40,092 nt of DNA from Bacteroides fluxus YIT 12057 (GCF_000195635.1 NZ_GL882693.1:56444-96535); one strand, 5' to 3'. Positions 14,500-23,673 are shown, numbered from the stretch's first letter. The notes: a model not told the origin generated them from the letters alone. Numbers and translations: made by a program.

Positions 14500-17040
14500 A
14501 TGAGACGTTTATACCTTATTATAATATATATGTGTCTTACACTTGTCGTGGGAAGGGTTCATGCGCAGTATTACAGCGTGAACTACGACAAGCAGATCGT
14601 TGCCGCCATGGCTGCCGCATTCGGTGCTGGAGCTATGGCAGAGAGCTATTATAACGAGCAGGTGGGCGAAATCTTGAAGCACTACAATGCCGCAGAGGTT
14701 GCCACTGCCGGCATCTTCGCTGCCAAGTTCTTGGAGCGCAAGGCATTCACCGACCTCGGCATTTGGAGCAGTAGCACGGAGAACTACTATTACCGCCGCA
14801 TCCACAATATGGTGGCGAACAAGATTATGCCCAAGATATGGACGGTGGCAGGAATGATGCTGAAAAGTCCGCAGACCGCCCTCTACTGGGGCAGTTACCT
14901 GATGAAGATATGCGCCGACACAAAGTCGCTGTGTATGCAGTTTGAGAGTGTCGTGACCAACAGTAGCTTGACCTTTGCCGACATTCAGTTCTTGGAAATC
15001 AACCAAGAGATAGCCGCCATCCTCAAACTCTCGGAGATAGGCAATGTAGATTGGCAGCAGCTGTTGGATGACATCGCCAGTGTGCCCGGCAACTTCACCG
15101 TGGAGAACCTCACCGCCGACATCGAGACGCTTTACAATATGGGAGCATCGTTGGCGACGGCAGGTATCAACGGGGCATCAGGCGCACTCTTGCAGCAGAG
15201 TGCCTTCAACGACCTTTTCAATGGCAAGGTGAGTAAAATCATCGACATCTATGACAACTACCATGACCTCTATGAACAGGCAGAGAACGGCATCGGCAGC
15301 ACACTCCTTAGTCTGGTGGGTGGCGAGGACAACGTGGCAGCCCTCTTCGACCTCTCCAACTACAACATCACCTCGTGGATGACAGACTATCTGAGCGAGA
15401 CGCAGGGCAACTACTATACACAGCGTTGGTACATTGCCCGACGAGACCAAGGCAGCGTAAGCCTCTGTGACTACTATCCGCCGACCGATGACAACAGTAT
15501 TCTGAACGGTGACCATTGGTATCGTATCAACACCTCCGACCCCAACTTCTACCCTAACAGCACGCAGCGAGAGCAGATACTGGCCAACTCGGAGAACCAT
15601 GCCGGATGGAGCCGCAGCCGTGTGCAGCAGCTCAACGCCCAGAGCGACGGCTTCACCTATACGATGAACTATTGGATGTCGTCGTACATCATCAGCCGTG
15701 GCGGCAAGCAGACCAAGAAGGCCTACGCCTACGAGATACACGTTACCAAGAGCTGGAACAACGTGGAAGAGGTGTATGAGGATGTCTTCGACTCCTACAG
15801 CATGGACTTGAATACCTTCAAGCGTCAGTTGCAGGCACGTCTCTCGGAGTATAACGACAACGAGGAGGGCTATGTCTATTACATCGGCAGTGACGCACGC
15901 CGTTACTATCAAGCCACCGATGCCGCCAAACTGAAGGGCGTGGAGAGCGTGACCATCAGCGTCACCTGTTCGGACGGTGTCACCCTCGGACAGGGCAGCA
16001 CGCAGTACAAGTGCCGTGAGTGCGGCGGTTCGCTCAATGCCCACAGCAAGGAATGCGCCATGAGGACAAGCGTATCAGAAAATAATCTCGACCTATCGGA
16101 ACTGGACGAGAAGGAACGTGAGGCGAATAGCAAGATAGCCCTGTTGGAGGCGCAGATAAGCCAGTTGGAGACAGAGAACAGGAACCTGCTCACGCAGATA
16201 GCCAATGCCTCTGTGGAGGAAGCCCCTGCCTTGCGGCAGCAACATAATGTCAACAAGACGAAGATAGACAACCTGAAGAAGGAATTGGCGACATGGCAGC
16301 AGCAGTTGGCAGACATACAGAATGCCAAGAGCGAGGCGGCTAACGACAATGCCACCTCCACCGATGACTACTACCGCATCCCTGCCATCATGCAGGATGT
16401 GAAGTCAGCCTACAATCTCACGTGGCAAGGTGCCGGTTCGTGGAACGGCTACACCTACGTCCGAACTGCCACCATGCCCAACATCAACGGCATTATCACC
16501 TTCAAGGCGACACTGTCCATTGCAAGGAAGCCCAAGTACTTCCTTGGCATCAAGATACACCGTGCGATACTGCAAATATCGTGGGAGCTGACCTCGGAAT
16601 ACACCGACACACAGGTGGTGGATGTGCTGACCCTTGACCCGAATGCCTCTGACGAGGAGAAGACGAGGCAGGTGAACAGCCGTATCTCGGAGATAGCCCA
16701 GGAGTTCCCGTCGTGCAGCATCACCACAGAATATGCCAAGAGCGAGGCAACCCAGACCGCCGACAATGACGATGTAATACACCTGCTCTGGTCGAGCGAC
16801 CGTCTGGAGATAGCCCGTGAAGTAGATAGCCGTATCACCAAGATTTACGCCGACTTGGTATCATTAGAAAAAATGATGCACTACAAGCGCAGCATCATTG
16901 ACGTGCTGAAGGACATTCTTCCTTCAATCGACGCAGACCAAGGTCGCAGAAGGACACTCATTGAAGAGTGCTACGAGCGATGGAGAGAGAATGCAGACCC
17001 TAACAGAGGGAATGGTGAAGATAACGAGAACGAAAACTGA
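14500..17040 (+). CDS. Large secreted conjugation-operon protein, function unknown
   Basis: 846 aa. A signal peptide (1-22, ending VHAQ) predicts export to the periplasm or outer membrane. The first 300 residues are mainly helical and Ala-rich. A C-x2-C ... C cluster (YKCRECGG, then SKECAM, about 502-520) resembles a zinc ribbon. A strong coiled coil follows (about 535-630, with LDEKEREANSKIALLEAQIS and Gln-rich heptads), then a beta-rich region. It begins a set of three exported proteins (14500, 17055, 17808), where CTnDOT has TraI-type proteins. It may form part of the channel or mating contact; this is inference. Confidence 0.65.
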   Translation: MRRLYLIIIYMCLTLVVGRVHAQYYSVNYDKQIVAAMAAAFGAGAMAESYYNEQVGEILKHYNAAEVATAGIFAAKFLERKAFTDLGIWSSSTENYYYRRIHNMVANKIMPKIWTVAGMMLKSPQTALYWGSYLMKICADTKSLCMQFESVVTNSSLTFADIQFLEINQEIAAILKLSEIGNVDWQQLLDDIASVPGNFTVENLTADIETLYNMGASLATAGINGASGALLQQSAFNDLFNGKVSKIIDIYDNYHDLYEQAENGIGSTLLSLVGGEDNVAALFDLSNYNITSWMTDYLSETQGNYYTQRWYIARRDQGSVSLCDYYPPTDDNSILNGDHWYRINTSDPNFYPNSTQREQILANSENHAGWSRSRVQQLNAQSDGFTYTMNYWMSSYIISRGGKQTKKAYAYEIHVTKSWNNVEEVYEDVFDSYSMDLNTFKRQLQARLSEYNDNEEGYVYYIGSDARRYYQATDAAKLKGVESVTISVTCSDGVTLGQGSTQYKCRECGGSLNAHSKECAMRTSVSENNLDLSELDEKEREANSKIALLEAQISQLETENRNLLTQIANASVEEAPALRQQHNVNKTKIDNLKKELATWQQQLADIQNAKSEAANDNATSTDDYYRIPAIMQDVKSAYNLTWQGAGSWNGYTYVRTATMPNINGIITFKATLSIARKPKYFLGIKIHRAILQISWELTSEYTDTQVVDVLTLDPNASDEEKTRQVNSRISEIAQEFPSCSITTEYAKSEATQTADNDDVIHLLWSSDRLEIAREVDSRITKIYADLVSLEKMMHYKRSIIDVLKDILPSIDADQGRRRTLIEECYERWRENADPNRGNGEDNENEN

Positions 17041-17054
17041 GGGAGGAACGGAGA

Positions 17055-17780
17055 ATGAGACATACCATCATCATAGCTCTCCTGCTGATTACCCTCTTCC
17101 CCAATACAGCCTTGGCGCAATGGGGATTCGATGCGGTATCGGTGGAAGCATACATCAACGACCACAAGAAGCAGCGCAGCCTCTTGCTGGCACGCAGCAC
17201 TTTGGAGTACAGCAATCAACTGCTGCATGAATACAGCAGTGAAGAGGTGGGCAAATACAAGGAACTGAATGTGGATTTGGACAAATACACCCGGGCCTTC
17301 GACATCATCGATGTGATGTACCAGTCGTTGCGCACGGTGCTGAACGTGAAGAGCACCTACCAGACGGTGAGCGACCGCATCAGTGACTACAAGAACCTGT
17401 TGGAGGACTTCAATGATAAGGTCATCAAGCGGAAACACATCGAACTGGCTGACACGATGCTCATCAGCATCAACAAGAAAGCCATCGACAACATATACAA
17501 CGAAGGAAGCCAACTCTACCATAGCGTCAACGACCTCGTGTTGTATGCCACAGGAGCGGCAGCCTGTTCAACTTCCGACCTGCTGATGGTGTTGGACAAT
17601 ATCAACAATTCGTTGGACCTGATAGAAAAACATCTGAACCAAGCCTACTTCCAGACATGGCGGTATGTGCAGCTGCGCATGGGCTATTGGAAGGAGAAGG
17701 TGTATCGGACGAGGACGAAGGAAGAGATACTGGAAGATGCCTTCAGCCGATGGAAAGTGGCAGGAAAACTTGACTATTGA
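17055..17780 (+). CDS. Exported helical conjugation protein, TraI-like position
   Basis: 241 aa. A signal peptide (1-22, ending ALAQ) is followed by an almost wholly helical protein with many charged heptads. It starts 14 nt after the preceding stop. Size, signal and helical content are similar to VirB5/TraI-type periplasmic proteins of Bacteroidales conjugation operons, which precede TraJ. No motif fixes the family. The C-terminal tail (EEILEDAFSRWKVAGKLDY) echoes the end of the 846-aa neighbour (EECYERWRENA) and of the next gene (DAKSRWQENMKG), suggesting a shared partner-binding motif. Confidence 0.6.
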   Translation: MRHTIIIALLLITLFPNTALAQWGFDAVSVEAYINDHKKQRSLLLARSTLEYSNQLLHEYSSEEVGKYKELNVDLDKYTRAFDIIDVMYQSLRTVLNVKSTYQTVSDRISDYKNLLEDFNDKVIKRKHIELADTMLISINKKAIDNIYNEGSQLYHSVNDLVLYATGAAACSTSDLLMVLDNINNSLDLIEKHLNQAYFQTWRYVQLRMGYWKEKVYRTRTKEEILEDAFSRWKVAGKLDY

Positions 17781-17807
17781 CGGATTGTAAACAAAAGAAG
17801 AACGGAC

Positions 17808-18572
17808 ATGAAGAAGACAATGATACTCATCATGGCGGTAGCAACCACCATCAAAGCCACAGCCCAGAGCGTGACCTACAACCACGACTCCTCCAAGCAG
17901 AACCAGATAACGGTGATGGAGACAGGTGGCGGTTCTCTCACCCCTGAGTTCTATTATTGGCTGTTACATAACAACTATAAGAAGACAGCGGCAGAGAAGA
18001 ACAAGTTAGGTTTCCGCACTCTTGCCGGCATCAACCTCTACAACCAAGTAGATGATGCGGAGAAGATAGACTCTGCCCTCACCAAGCGTGCTGAGGTGGA
18101 AGCCTTGAACGTAGCCGACCGACAGATAGACCTCGCCTGGCTTGCCGAAAGCAGCAAGATCAACGGTCAGTTGGACAAGATGAAGGCGAACATAGACCAT
18201 ATCATCCCTACAGGAGGCACCATCAACGACAAGCGTCGGTGGGAGGAACTGTACAATATGTACCAGTGTGCCGTGAAAGCCACCAAGGATGCCTATATGC
18301 CCAATGCACAGAGAAAGCGGCAGTATCTTAGCATCTATGCCGACCTGACGACACAGAACGAGACACTACTGAAATACCTTGTGCAGCTCAACACCCAAAG
18401 CCAGACTACCGCCCTCTTGGCAGCCACCAACGACCGTGTAGTACATAAAGGCAGCATCATCAGCGATGCCAAGAGCCGTTGGCAGGAAAACATGAAGGGC
18501 GTGAGGAGCTCGACAGGCACTGACGGCGATGATGCCAACAGCGGTGAGGGTGAAGAAAGTGTGAACAGATAG
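17808..18572 (+). CDS. Exported conjugation-operon protein, function unknown
   Basis: 254 aa. Signal peptide (1-19, ending ATAQ). The mature part is helical and hydrophilic, with segments NVADRQIDLAWLAESSKING and QRKRQYLSIYADLTTQNETLL. The end is acidic and Gly/Ser-rich. It starts 27 nt after the preceding stop. It is probably a periplasmic partner of the two exported proteins upstream; all three have an alpha-helical body and a DA-x-SRW-like motif near the C-terminus. It may belong to one of the DUF families found before traJ, which I cannot name with certainty. Confidence 0.6.
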   Translation: MKKTMILIMAVATTIKATAQSVTYNHDSSKQNQITVMETGGGSLTPEFYYWLLHNNYKKTAAEKNKLGFRTLAGINLYNQVDDAEKIDSALTKRAEVEALNVADRQIDLAWLAESSKINGQLDKMKANIDHIIPTGGTINDKRRWEELYNMYQCAVKATKDAYMPNAQRKRQYLSIYADLTTQNETLLKYLVQLNTQSQTTALLAATNDRVVHKGSIISDAKSRWQENMKGVRSSTGTDGDDANSGEGEESVNR

Positions 18573-18615
18573 AAATAAGGGAAGAGAAGAAATAATCACA
18601 AAACAGCATAGAGAT

Positions 18616-19446
18616 ATGAACGATATTCAGATTTTCAACAACGAGGAATTTGGAGCAGTCCGAACCACAGGAACACCAGAGCAACCCTTGTTCTGTTTGG
18701 CTGATGTGGCAAGAGTTCTTGGACTAAAAACCAGCAAGTTGGTACAACGACTTTCGGATGATGTACTTTCAAAGTACCCCATCTCGGATAGTCTTGGAAG
18801 AGAACAGGTTACAAACTTTATCAATGAAGACGGACTGTATGATGTCATCCTTGACAGTCGCAAACCCGAAGCCAAACGTTTCCGCAAGTGGGTGACATCG
18901 GAGGTGCTCCCCTCTATCCGCAAGCATGGTGCCTATATGACACAGCAGACCATCGAGAAGGCATTGGCAGAGCCAGACTTCCTGATACGGTTAGCAGTCA
19001 ATCTGAAGGAAGAACGACAAAAGCGTCTGCTTGTCGAACAGGAGTGTGAACACCAAAGGACACGCATCGTTGAGTTGGGATCCAAGGTGGATGACCTGCA
19101 ACAGGAGGTGACGGAGATGAAGGACAAGGTGAGTTACCTTGACATCATCCTTGCCACGAAGAGCAGTGTCCTGGTCACACAGATAGCACAGGACTATGGC
19201 GAGTCGTCCATCCGCTTCAACCGACGTCTGAAGGAGATGAACATCCAGTATCAGCGTGGCAAGCAGTGGATTCTGTATGCCGACTACAAGGACTGCGGTT
19301 ATGTGACCAGCGAGACCTACCTCATTAAACACAAGGACGGTACGGAGGATGTGCGCATGAACACCAAATGGACACAGAAAGGTCGCCGCTTCCTCTATGA
19401 GAAACTGAAGAGCGTGGGAGTCATTCCTGTTATCGAAAGAACATAA
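18616..19446 (+). CDS. Phage-type antirepressor: BRO-N plus KilAC domains
   Basis: 276 aa. The N-terminal BRO domain (about 1-110) shows FCLADVARVLGLKTSKLV, VTNFINEDGLYDVILDSRKP, then AKRFRKWVTSEVLPSIRKHG, which is diagnostic. A coiled coil (about 135-185) connects to a KilAC-type C-terminal DNA-binding domain (about 190-270, GESSIRFNRRLKEMNIQYQ, KWTQKGRRFLYEKLK). Such proteins relieve repression in phages. It lies in line with the tra genes, 43 nt after the preceding stop, so it is probably co-transcribed. It may regulate transfer or an SOS-like response. A phage origin is likely. Confidence 0.88.
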   Translation: MNDIQIFNNEEFGAVRTTGTPEQPLFCLADVARVLGLKTSKLVQRLSDDVLSKYPISDSLGREQVTNFINEDGLYDVILDSRKPEAKRFRKWVTSEVLPSIRKHGAYMTQQTIEKALAEPDFLIRLAVNLKEERQKRLLVEQECEHQRTRIVELGSKVDDLQQEVTEMKDKVSYLDIILATKSSVLVTQIAQDYGESSIRFNRRLKEMNIQYQRGKQWILYADYKDCGYVTSETYLIKHKDGTEDVRMNTKWTQKGRRFLYEKLKSVGVIPVIERT

Positions 19447-19461
19447 AATAAAGAAATAGCT

Positions 19462-19863
19462 ATGGAATCAATATCAAAAATACAGTTACGTCTCTATGCC
19501 GCCAAGAGGAAAAACGGCAAGTGGCAGTTGGAGATGTCAAGGATGCCGAAGCGAATCAGCGTTATCGGCAGGACACCCATCGTTGATGAGCATTATATGC
19601 CATCTGATTTAGAGGTAGTTTCAATGTCAAAGCTTCACAAATATGTCGGAAGTTACTACGGCAAGATTGTGAAGACCCTCAAAGAGGAAGGCATCATCAC
19701 CAAGGAATATGGAATGTGGAAACTGCGTGAAGACCTTCAGGACAAGGGCATTGCGGTATATGTCACAGGCAGGATGCGCTGCTTCTACCACTTCTATCTG
19801 TCATGGACACCGAAAGGCATAGAGTTTATCAAAGAGATTATCAACAATAGAACCAGGCACTGA
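19462..19863 (+). CDS. Small KilAC-tail-like protein next to the antirepressor
   Basis: 133 aa. No named family. Residues 55-85 look like a winged helix (LHKYVGSYYGKIVKTLKEEG). The end (LSWTPKGIEFIKEI) matches the end of the neighbouring KilAC domain (KWTQKGRRFLYEKL), so the two share a C-terminal DNA-binding module. It starts 15 nt after the antirepressor and its stop overlaps the traJ start by one base (19863). Probably a DNA-binding partner of the antirepressor, acquired with it. Confidence 0.6.
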   Translation: MESISKIQLRLYAAKRKNGKWQLEMSRMPKRISVIGRTPIVDEHYMPSDLEVVSMSKLHKYVGSYYGKIVKTLKEEGIITKEYGMWKLREDLQDKGIAVYVTGRMRCFYHFYLSWTPKGIEFIKEIINNRTRH

Positions 19864-20993
19864 TGGCAGACAACATACTCAGCGATTTCGGCATCAACAT
19901 CCTCGAAGAGGAGATTGACGATGTGATATTCCAGACCAACGAGTTCCTGACCGATGCCACCTTCACAGGCTCACAAGGGCCGTTCTGGTGGATCCTCCAA
20001 ATGTGTATGGCATTGGCGGCACTGTTCTCTATCATCGTGGCGGCAAGCATGGCCTACAAGATGATGGTGAAGAACGAACCGTTGGACGTGATGAAACTGT
20101 TCAAGCCCTTGGTGGTGAGCATCATCCTCTGTTGGTGGTACCCACCTGCTGACACAGGCATGACCAACAGCGGCAGCAGCTGGTGCGTATTGGATTTTCT
20201 ATCCTATATTCCCAATTGCATCGGCAGTTACACCCACGACCTCTATGAGGCAGAGGCGACCCAAATTTCCGACAAGTTTGAGGAGGTGCAGCAGTTGGTA
20301 TATGTCAGGGACTCGATGTACACTGACCTCCAGGCACAGGCAGACGTGGCGCATAAGGGCACATCAGACCCCAACCTGATAGAGGCGACGATGGAGCAGA
20401 CGGGCGTGGACGAAGTGACCAACATGGAGAAGGATGCCAGCAAACTGTGGTTCACCTCACTGACGGCAGGGGCCGTGGTGGGCATCGACAAGATAGTGAT
20501 GCTGATAGCCCTGATCGTGTTCCGCATCGGTTGGTGGGCGACGATATACTGTCAGCAGATATTGCTCGGAATGCTCACTATATTCGGTCCAATACAATGG
20601 GCATTTTCGTTGCTGCCCAAGTGGGAAGGAGCGTGGGCGAAGTGGCTAACCCGTTATTTGACAGTTCATTTCTACGGAGCCATGCTCTACTTCGTCGGTT
20701 TCTACGTCCTGTTGCTGTTTGATATTGTGCTCTGCATACAGGTAGAGAACCTGACGGCCATCACCGCCAGTGAGCAGACGATGGCAGCCTATCTGCAAAA
20801 CTCGTTCTTCTCGGCAGGCTATCTGATGGCAGCGAGCATCGTGGCGTTGAAATGCCTGAACCTCGTGCCCGACCTTGCGGCATGGATGATACCAGAGGGC
20901 GACACCGCCTTCTCAACCCGAAACTTCGGCGAGGGCGTGGCACAACAAGCCAAGATGACGGCTACGGGAACCATGGCGACCGTGATGAGATAA
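19863..20993 (+). CDS. traJ: TraJ, VirB6/TrbL-like polytopic membrane protein
   Basis: 376 aa. Several membrane segments are visible: about 40-62, 80-97, 198-222, 226-250, 262-290 and 310-335. The motifs GPFWWILQMCMALAALFSII and QQILLGMLTIFGPIQWAFSL are typical of Bacteroidales TraJ. It forms the inner-membrane part of the mating channel. Start and preceding stop share one base, indicating coupling. It is followed by a palindrome and then a small unknown gene before traK. Confidence 0.9.
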   Translation: MADNILSDFGINILEEEIDDVIFQTNEFLTDATFTGSQGPFWWILQMCMALAALFSIIVAASMAYKMMVKNEPLDVMKLFKPLVVSIILCWWYPPADTGMTNSGSSWCVLDFLSYIPNCIGSYTHDLYEAEATQISDKFEEVQQLVYVRDSMYTDLQAQADVAHKGTSDPNLIEATMEQTGVDEVTNMEKDASKLWFTSLTAGAVVGIDKIVMLIALIVFRIGWWATIYCQQILLGMLTIFGPIQWAFSLLPKWEGAWAKWLTRYLTVHFYGAMLYFVGFYVLLLFDIVLCIQVENLTAITASEQTMAAYLQNSFFSAGYLMAASIVALKCLNLVPDLAAWMIPEGDTAFSTRNFGEGVAQQAKMTATGTMATVMR

Positions 20994-21002
20994 CATGTGA
21001 GT

Positions 21003-21028
21003 GTGCGGTGAGTCACCGCACCTCCTAT
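21003..21028 (+). repeat. Gene-end palindrome, copy A
   Basis: GTGCGGTG, loop AGT, CACCGCAC is a perfect 8-bp stem (21003-21021), followed by CTCCTAT. The same unit with the same tail recurs at 29018-29043 and, in weaker form, at 29548-29572. There is no T run, so it is not a classic terminator; an RNA stability or REP-like element is possible. Confidence 0.6.
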
Positions 21029-21058
21029 TGAAACAAATAAAAGTAACCATCAAGAAAA

Positions 21059-21460
21059 ATGAAAGCAAAAAATGAAATTGAGCGTTGGCTCAAAGATGAG
21101 AAATTCATGGCGTTTGCCAACAAGCGTGCAAAGGAAGAGTTTTTCAATTCCGAAAACAACTACATCGACCCACAGTATGAGGAGATGGCAGAAGGCTTTG
21201 AGGATAACGACGAGTATGTAGTGCCTATGGTAGATTACCTGAGTTATCGCTTGCATCGTGCCAAAATCTACAGAAATCGACGGAGACGTGAACGTGACAT
21301 CTGGTGGGTGTGGATCCAACTGAAATACGAAGGCATCTACGTAGAGGCTTGCATCAAGTATTACGCCAAACTGGTGGAAGAAGTTGAGAAGGACATATAC
21401 ACCATCCTGCACCGTGAATATGTGAGAATGAAGAGAAATCAGACCTCAAACAAGCAGTAA
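21059..21460 (+). CDS. Small charged protein between traJ and traK, function unknown
   Basis: 133 aa, hydrophilic and strongly charged, with no signal or membrane segment. The central part is very basic (AKIYRNRRRRERDIWWVW, about 77-94) and the N-terminus is acidic. No family recognised. It lies 3 nt before traK and is in the same orientation, so it is part of the operon. It may be a cytoplasmic accessory protein of the channel or DNA-binding. Confidence 0.6.
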   Translation: MKAKNEIERWLKDEKFMAFANKRAKEEFFNSENNYIDPQYEEMAEGFEDNDEYVVPMVDYLSYRLHRAKIYRNRRRRERDIWWVWIQLKYEGIYVEACIKYYAKLVEEVEKDIYTILHREYVRMKRNQTSNKQ

Positions 21461-21463
21461 CGT

Positions 21464-22078
21464 ATGGTAATCAAGAACTTAGAAAACAAAATCAAGCTGG
21501 TGGGCATCATCTGCTCTGCGTTCCTCATGGGCTGCATCATCATCTCGGTGTCGAGCATCTGGACGGCGCGCTGCATGGTGACGGACGCGCAGCAAAAGGT
21601 GTATGTATTGGACGGCAACGTGCCCATACTGGTGAACCGCACCACGATGGAGGAAACGCTGGATGTGGAGGCAAAGAGCCATATCGAGATGTTCCACCAT
21701 TACTTCTTTACGCTTGCTCCCGATGACAAGTACATCCGCTATTCGATGGAGAAGGCGATGTATTTGGTCGATGAAACTGGTTTGGCGCAGTACAATACGC
21801 TGAAGGAAAAGGGCTTTTACAACAATATCATGGGTACGAGTGCCGTGTTCAGCATCTTTTGCGACAGCATCAAGTTCAACAAGGAGAAGATGGAGTTCAC
21901 CTACTACGGTAGGCAAAGGATAGAGCGAAGGAGCAATATTCTGATGCGTGAATTGGTGACGGCGGGACAGGTGAAGCGCGTGCCGAGGACGGAGAACAAT
22001 CCTCATGGACTGCTCATCACGAACTGGAGAACCTTGCTCAACAAGGATATTGAGCAGAAGTCGAAGTCAAACTTCTAA
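21464..22078 (+). CDS. traK: TraK, VirB8-like channel protein
   Basis: 204 aa, the usual size for CTnDOT TraK. A single N-terminal membrane helix (about 12-33) is followed by a periplasmic domain with the family segments AKSHIEMFHHYFFTLAPDDK and FNKEKMEFTYYGRQRIERRS. It acts as a VirB8-like scaffold at the inner membrane. Order TraJ-K-L-M-N is that of Bacteroidales conjugation operons. Confidence 0.88.
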   Translation: MVIKNLENKIKLVGIICSAFLMGCIIISVSSIWTARCMVTDAQQKVYVLDGNVPILVNRTTMEETLDVEAKSHIEMFHHYFFTLAPDDKYIRYSMEKAMYLVDETGLAQYNTLKEKGFYNNIMGTSAVFSIFCDSIKFNKEKMEFTYYGRQRIERRSNILMRELVTAGQVKRVPRTENNPHGLLITNWRTLLNKDIEQKSKSNF

Positions 22079-22090
22079 TATCCTAGCGGT

Positions 22091-22510
22091 ATGAGTGTAA
22101 AAGGAATCAGACGGATGCTTGTGGGCGAGGATATGCCCGACAAGAACGACCCCAAGTACAAGAAGCGGTATGAGAAGGAGGTGGCGGCAGGGCGCAAGTT
22201 TGCCAAGACCGCGAGGATAGACCGTGCGGCGGCTAAGGTGCAAGGCTTTGCCAATGCCCACAAGACGCTGTTTCTCGTCATCGTCTTCGGCTTTGTCGCC
22301 ACGTGCTTCGGCATCAACATCTACAGGATGGTGCGGTATTACGGTCATCGGACGGAGGCTGCAAGTGCCATCGAGCGGCAGGAAGGGCGCATGAAGCAGA
22401 TGATGAATGCAGCCCATTGCATCACTCCTCCCGTGACGCATCGAACCAACGAGGAGAATCGAGACAAGTCAGTAACATCAAAATCAGACAGCGATGAGAA
22501 TAACAGATAA
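22091..22510 (+). CDS. traL: TraL-like small membrane protein
   Basis: 139 aa. A basic cytoplasmic N-terminus (about 1-55) leads to one membrane helix (about 56-78, TLFLVIVFGFVATCFGINIY) and a short periplasmic tail. Size, topology and place between TraK and TraM agree with TraL (DUF3989). It overlaps traM by 17 nt in another frame. The role in the channel is not well known. Confidence 0.75.
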   Translation: MSVKGIRRMLVGEDMPDKNDPKYKKRYEKEVAAGRKFAKTARIDRAAAKVQGFANAHKTLFLVIVFGFVATCFGINIYRMVRYYGHRTEAASAIERQEGRMKQMMNAAHCITPPVTHRTNEENRDKSVTSKSDSDENNR

Positions 22511-23636
22511 GATAAACTTCCGTCAGCCGAAGTACATGCTGCCAGCCATCGTGTACATCCCGTTGATTGCCACAGGCTATTTTGTCTTTGACATGTTCAA
22601 TACGGAGGTGGCGGAAACGCAGGACAAGAACCTGCAGACCACCGAGTTTCTGAACCCCAACCTGCCCGGAGCGCAGATTAAGAATGGTGACGGCATCGGT
22701 GGCAAGTATGAGAACATGGCGAAGTCGTATGGTCGCATAGCAGACTATTCGGCTGTTGATAACATTGAGCGTGACAACGAAGAAGAGAAAGAAGCGTATG
22801 AATCCAAGTACACAGAAGAAGACCTTGCGGAACTCGTCCGTCAGGCAGAAGAGAAGGACGATGCAGCCGAAGTGGCCGATGCCAAGGCGCGAGAAGCGGA
22901 AGCACTCGAAGCACTCAACAAGGCACTCGCCGAAGCGAGGCTGAGAGGACAGGCGGCAGTTGCCCCCGTGGCCCAGGATACCACACAGGCTGGGCCTCCC
23001 AAGGAGCAGATTGAGGTGAAAGGTCAGATTGCCGAGGACAGCAAGGCGGTGAAGGCACTGGACGAGGAGGACAAGGCACAGGAGGTGGTGAAGAAGGTGA
23101 AGGTGACTTCGGACTATTTCAACACCCTGACGCAGAACGAGCATGAGCCAAAGCTCATCAAGGCCATCATTGACGAGGACGTGAAGGCTACGGACGGGTC
23201 GAGGGTGCGGCTGAGACTGTTGGACGATATTGAGATTGGTGAGACCGTGGTGAAGAAAGGGTCGTACCTCTATGCCACCATGAGCGGTTTCGGTTCGCAG
23301 CGAGTGAAGGGTAGCATCAACTCCATCCTTGTGGATGACGAGCTGATAAAGGTTTCGCTTTCGCTTTATGACACGGACGGACTGGAGGGACTGTATGTCC
23401 CCGGCAGCCAGTTCCGTGAGACCACGAAAGATGTGGCGAGCGGTGCTATGCAGAGCAACATGAACATCGACCAGAGTGGAGCGAACAACAGTTTCTCGCA
23501 ATGGGGAATGCAAGCCGTGACCAATGCCTACCAGAAGACAAGCAATGCCATCAGCAAGGCTATCAAGAAGAACAAAGTGAAGCTGAAGTATGGGACGTTT
23601 GTTTACCTTGTAAATGGGAAAGAGAAAAGGAAATAG
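22494..23636 (+). CDS. traM: TraM, VirB10-like channel protein
   Basis: 380 aa. The N-terminal membrane helix (about 14-36, MLPAIVYIPLIATGYFVFDM) is followed by a long acidic, Ala/Glu-rich periplasmic linker (about 85-165). A conserved C-terminal domain follows: GSRVRLRLLDDIEIG, KGSYLYATMSGFGSQRVKGS, LYDTDGLEGLYVPGS. This is the conserved TraM C-terminus, equivalent to VirB10/TrbI, which spans the envelope. The linker here probably replaces the usual proline-rich one. Its stop (23634-23636) lies inside RNA motif copy 2. Confidence 0.9.
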   Translation: MRITDKINFRQPKYMLPAIVYIPLIATGYFVFDMFNTEVAETQDKNLQTTEFLNPNLPGAQIKNGDGIGGKYENMAKSYGRIADYSAVDNIERDNEEEKEAYESKYTEEDLAELVRQAEEKDDAAEVADAKAREAEALEALNKALAEARLRGQAAVAPVAQDTTQAGPPKEQIEVKGQIAEDSKAVKALDEEDKAQEVVKKVKVTSDYFNTLTQNEHEPKLIKAIIDEDVKATDGSRVRLRLLDDIEIGETVVKKGSYLYATMSGFGSQRVKGSINSILVDDELIKVSLSLYDTDGLEGLYVPGSQFRETTKDVASGAMQSNMNIDQSGANNSFSQWGMQAVTNAYQKTSNAISKAIKKNKVKLKYGTFVYLVNGKEKRK

Positions 23637-23673
23637 ACACTGCCCGACAACGGAATTGTCGGGAACGGTGGCT
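23629..23673 (+). ncRNA. Structured RNA motif, copy 2 (between traM and traN)
   Basis: Flanks GGAAATAGAC (23629-23638) and AACGGTGGCT (23664-23673) match copy 1 at 14321-14375. The stem is CCCGACAA (23643-23650) / TTGTCGGG (23656-23663) with loop CGGAA. Compared with copy 1, several stem bases differ with matching changes on the other arm. It overlaps the traM stop and lies 32 nt before traN. It may act on translation of traN or on mRNA processing. Confidence 0.55.

Noticed and set aside
22422..23513. Long minus-strand reading frame (363 codons) opposite traM
   Set aside because: Mirror of a well-supported TraM gene with its own family motifs; the antisense translation shows no domain.
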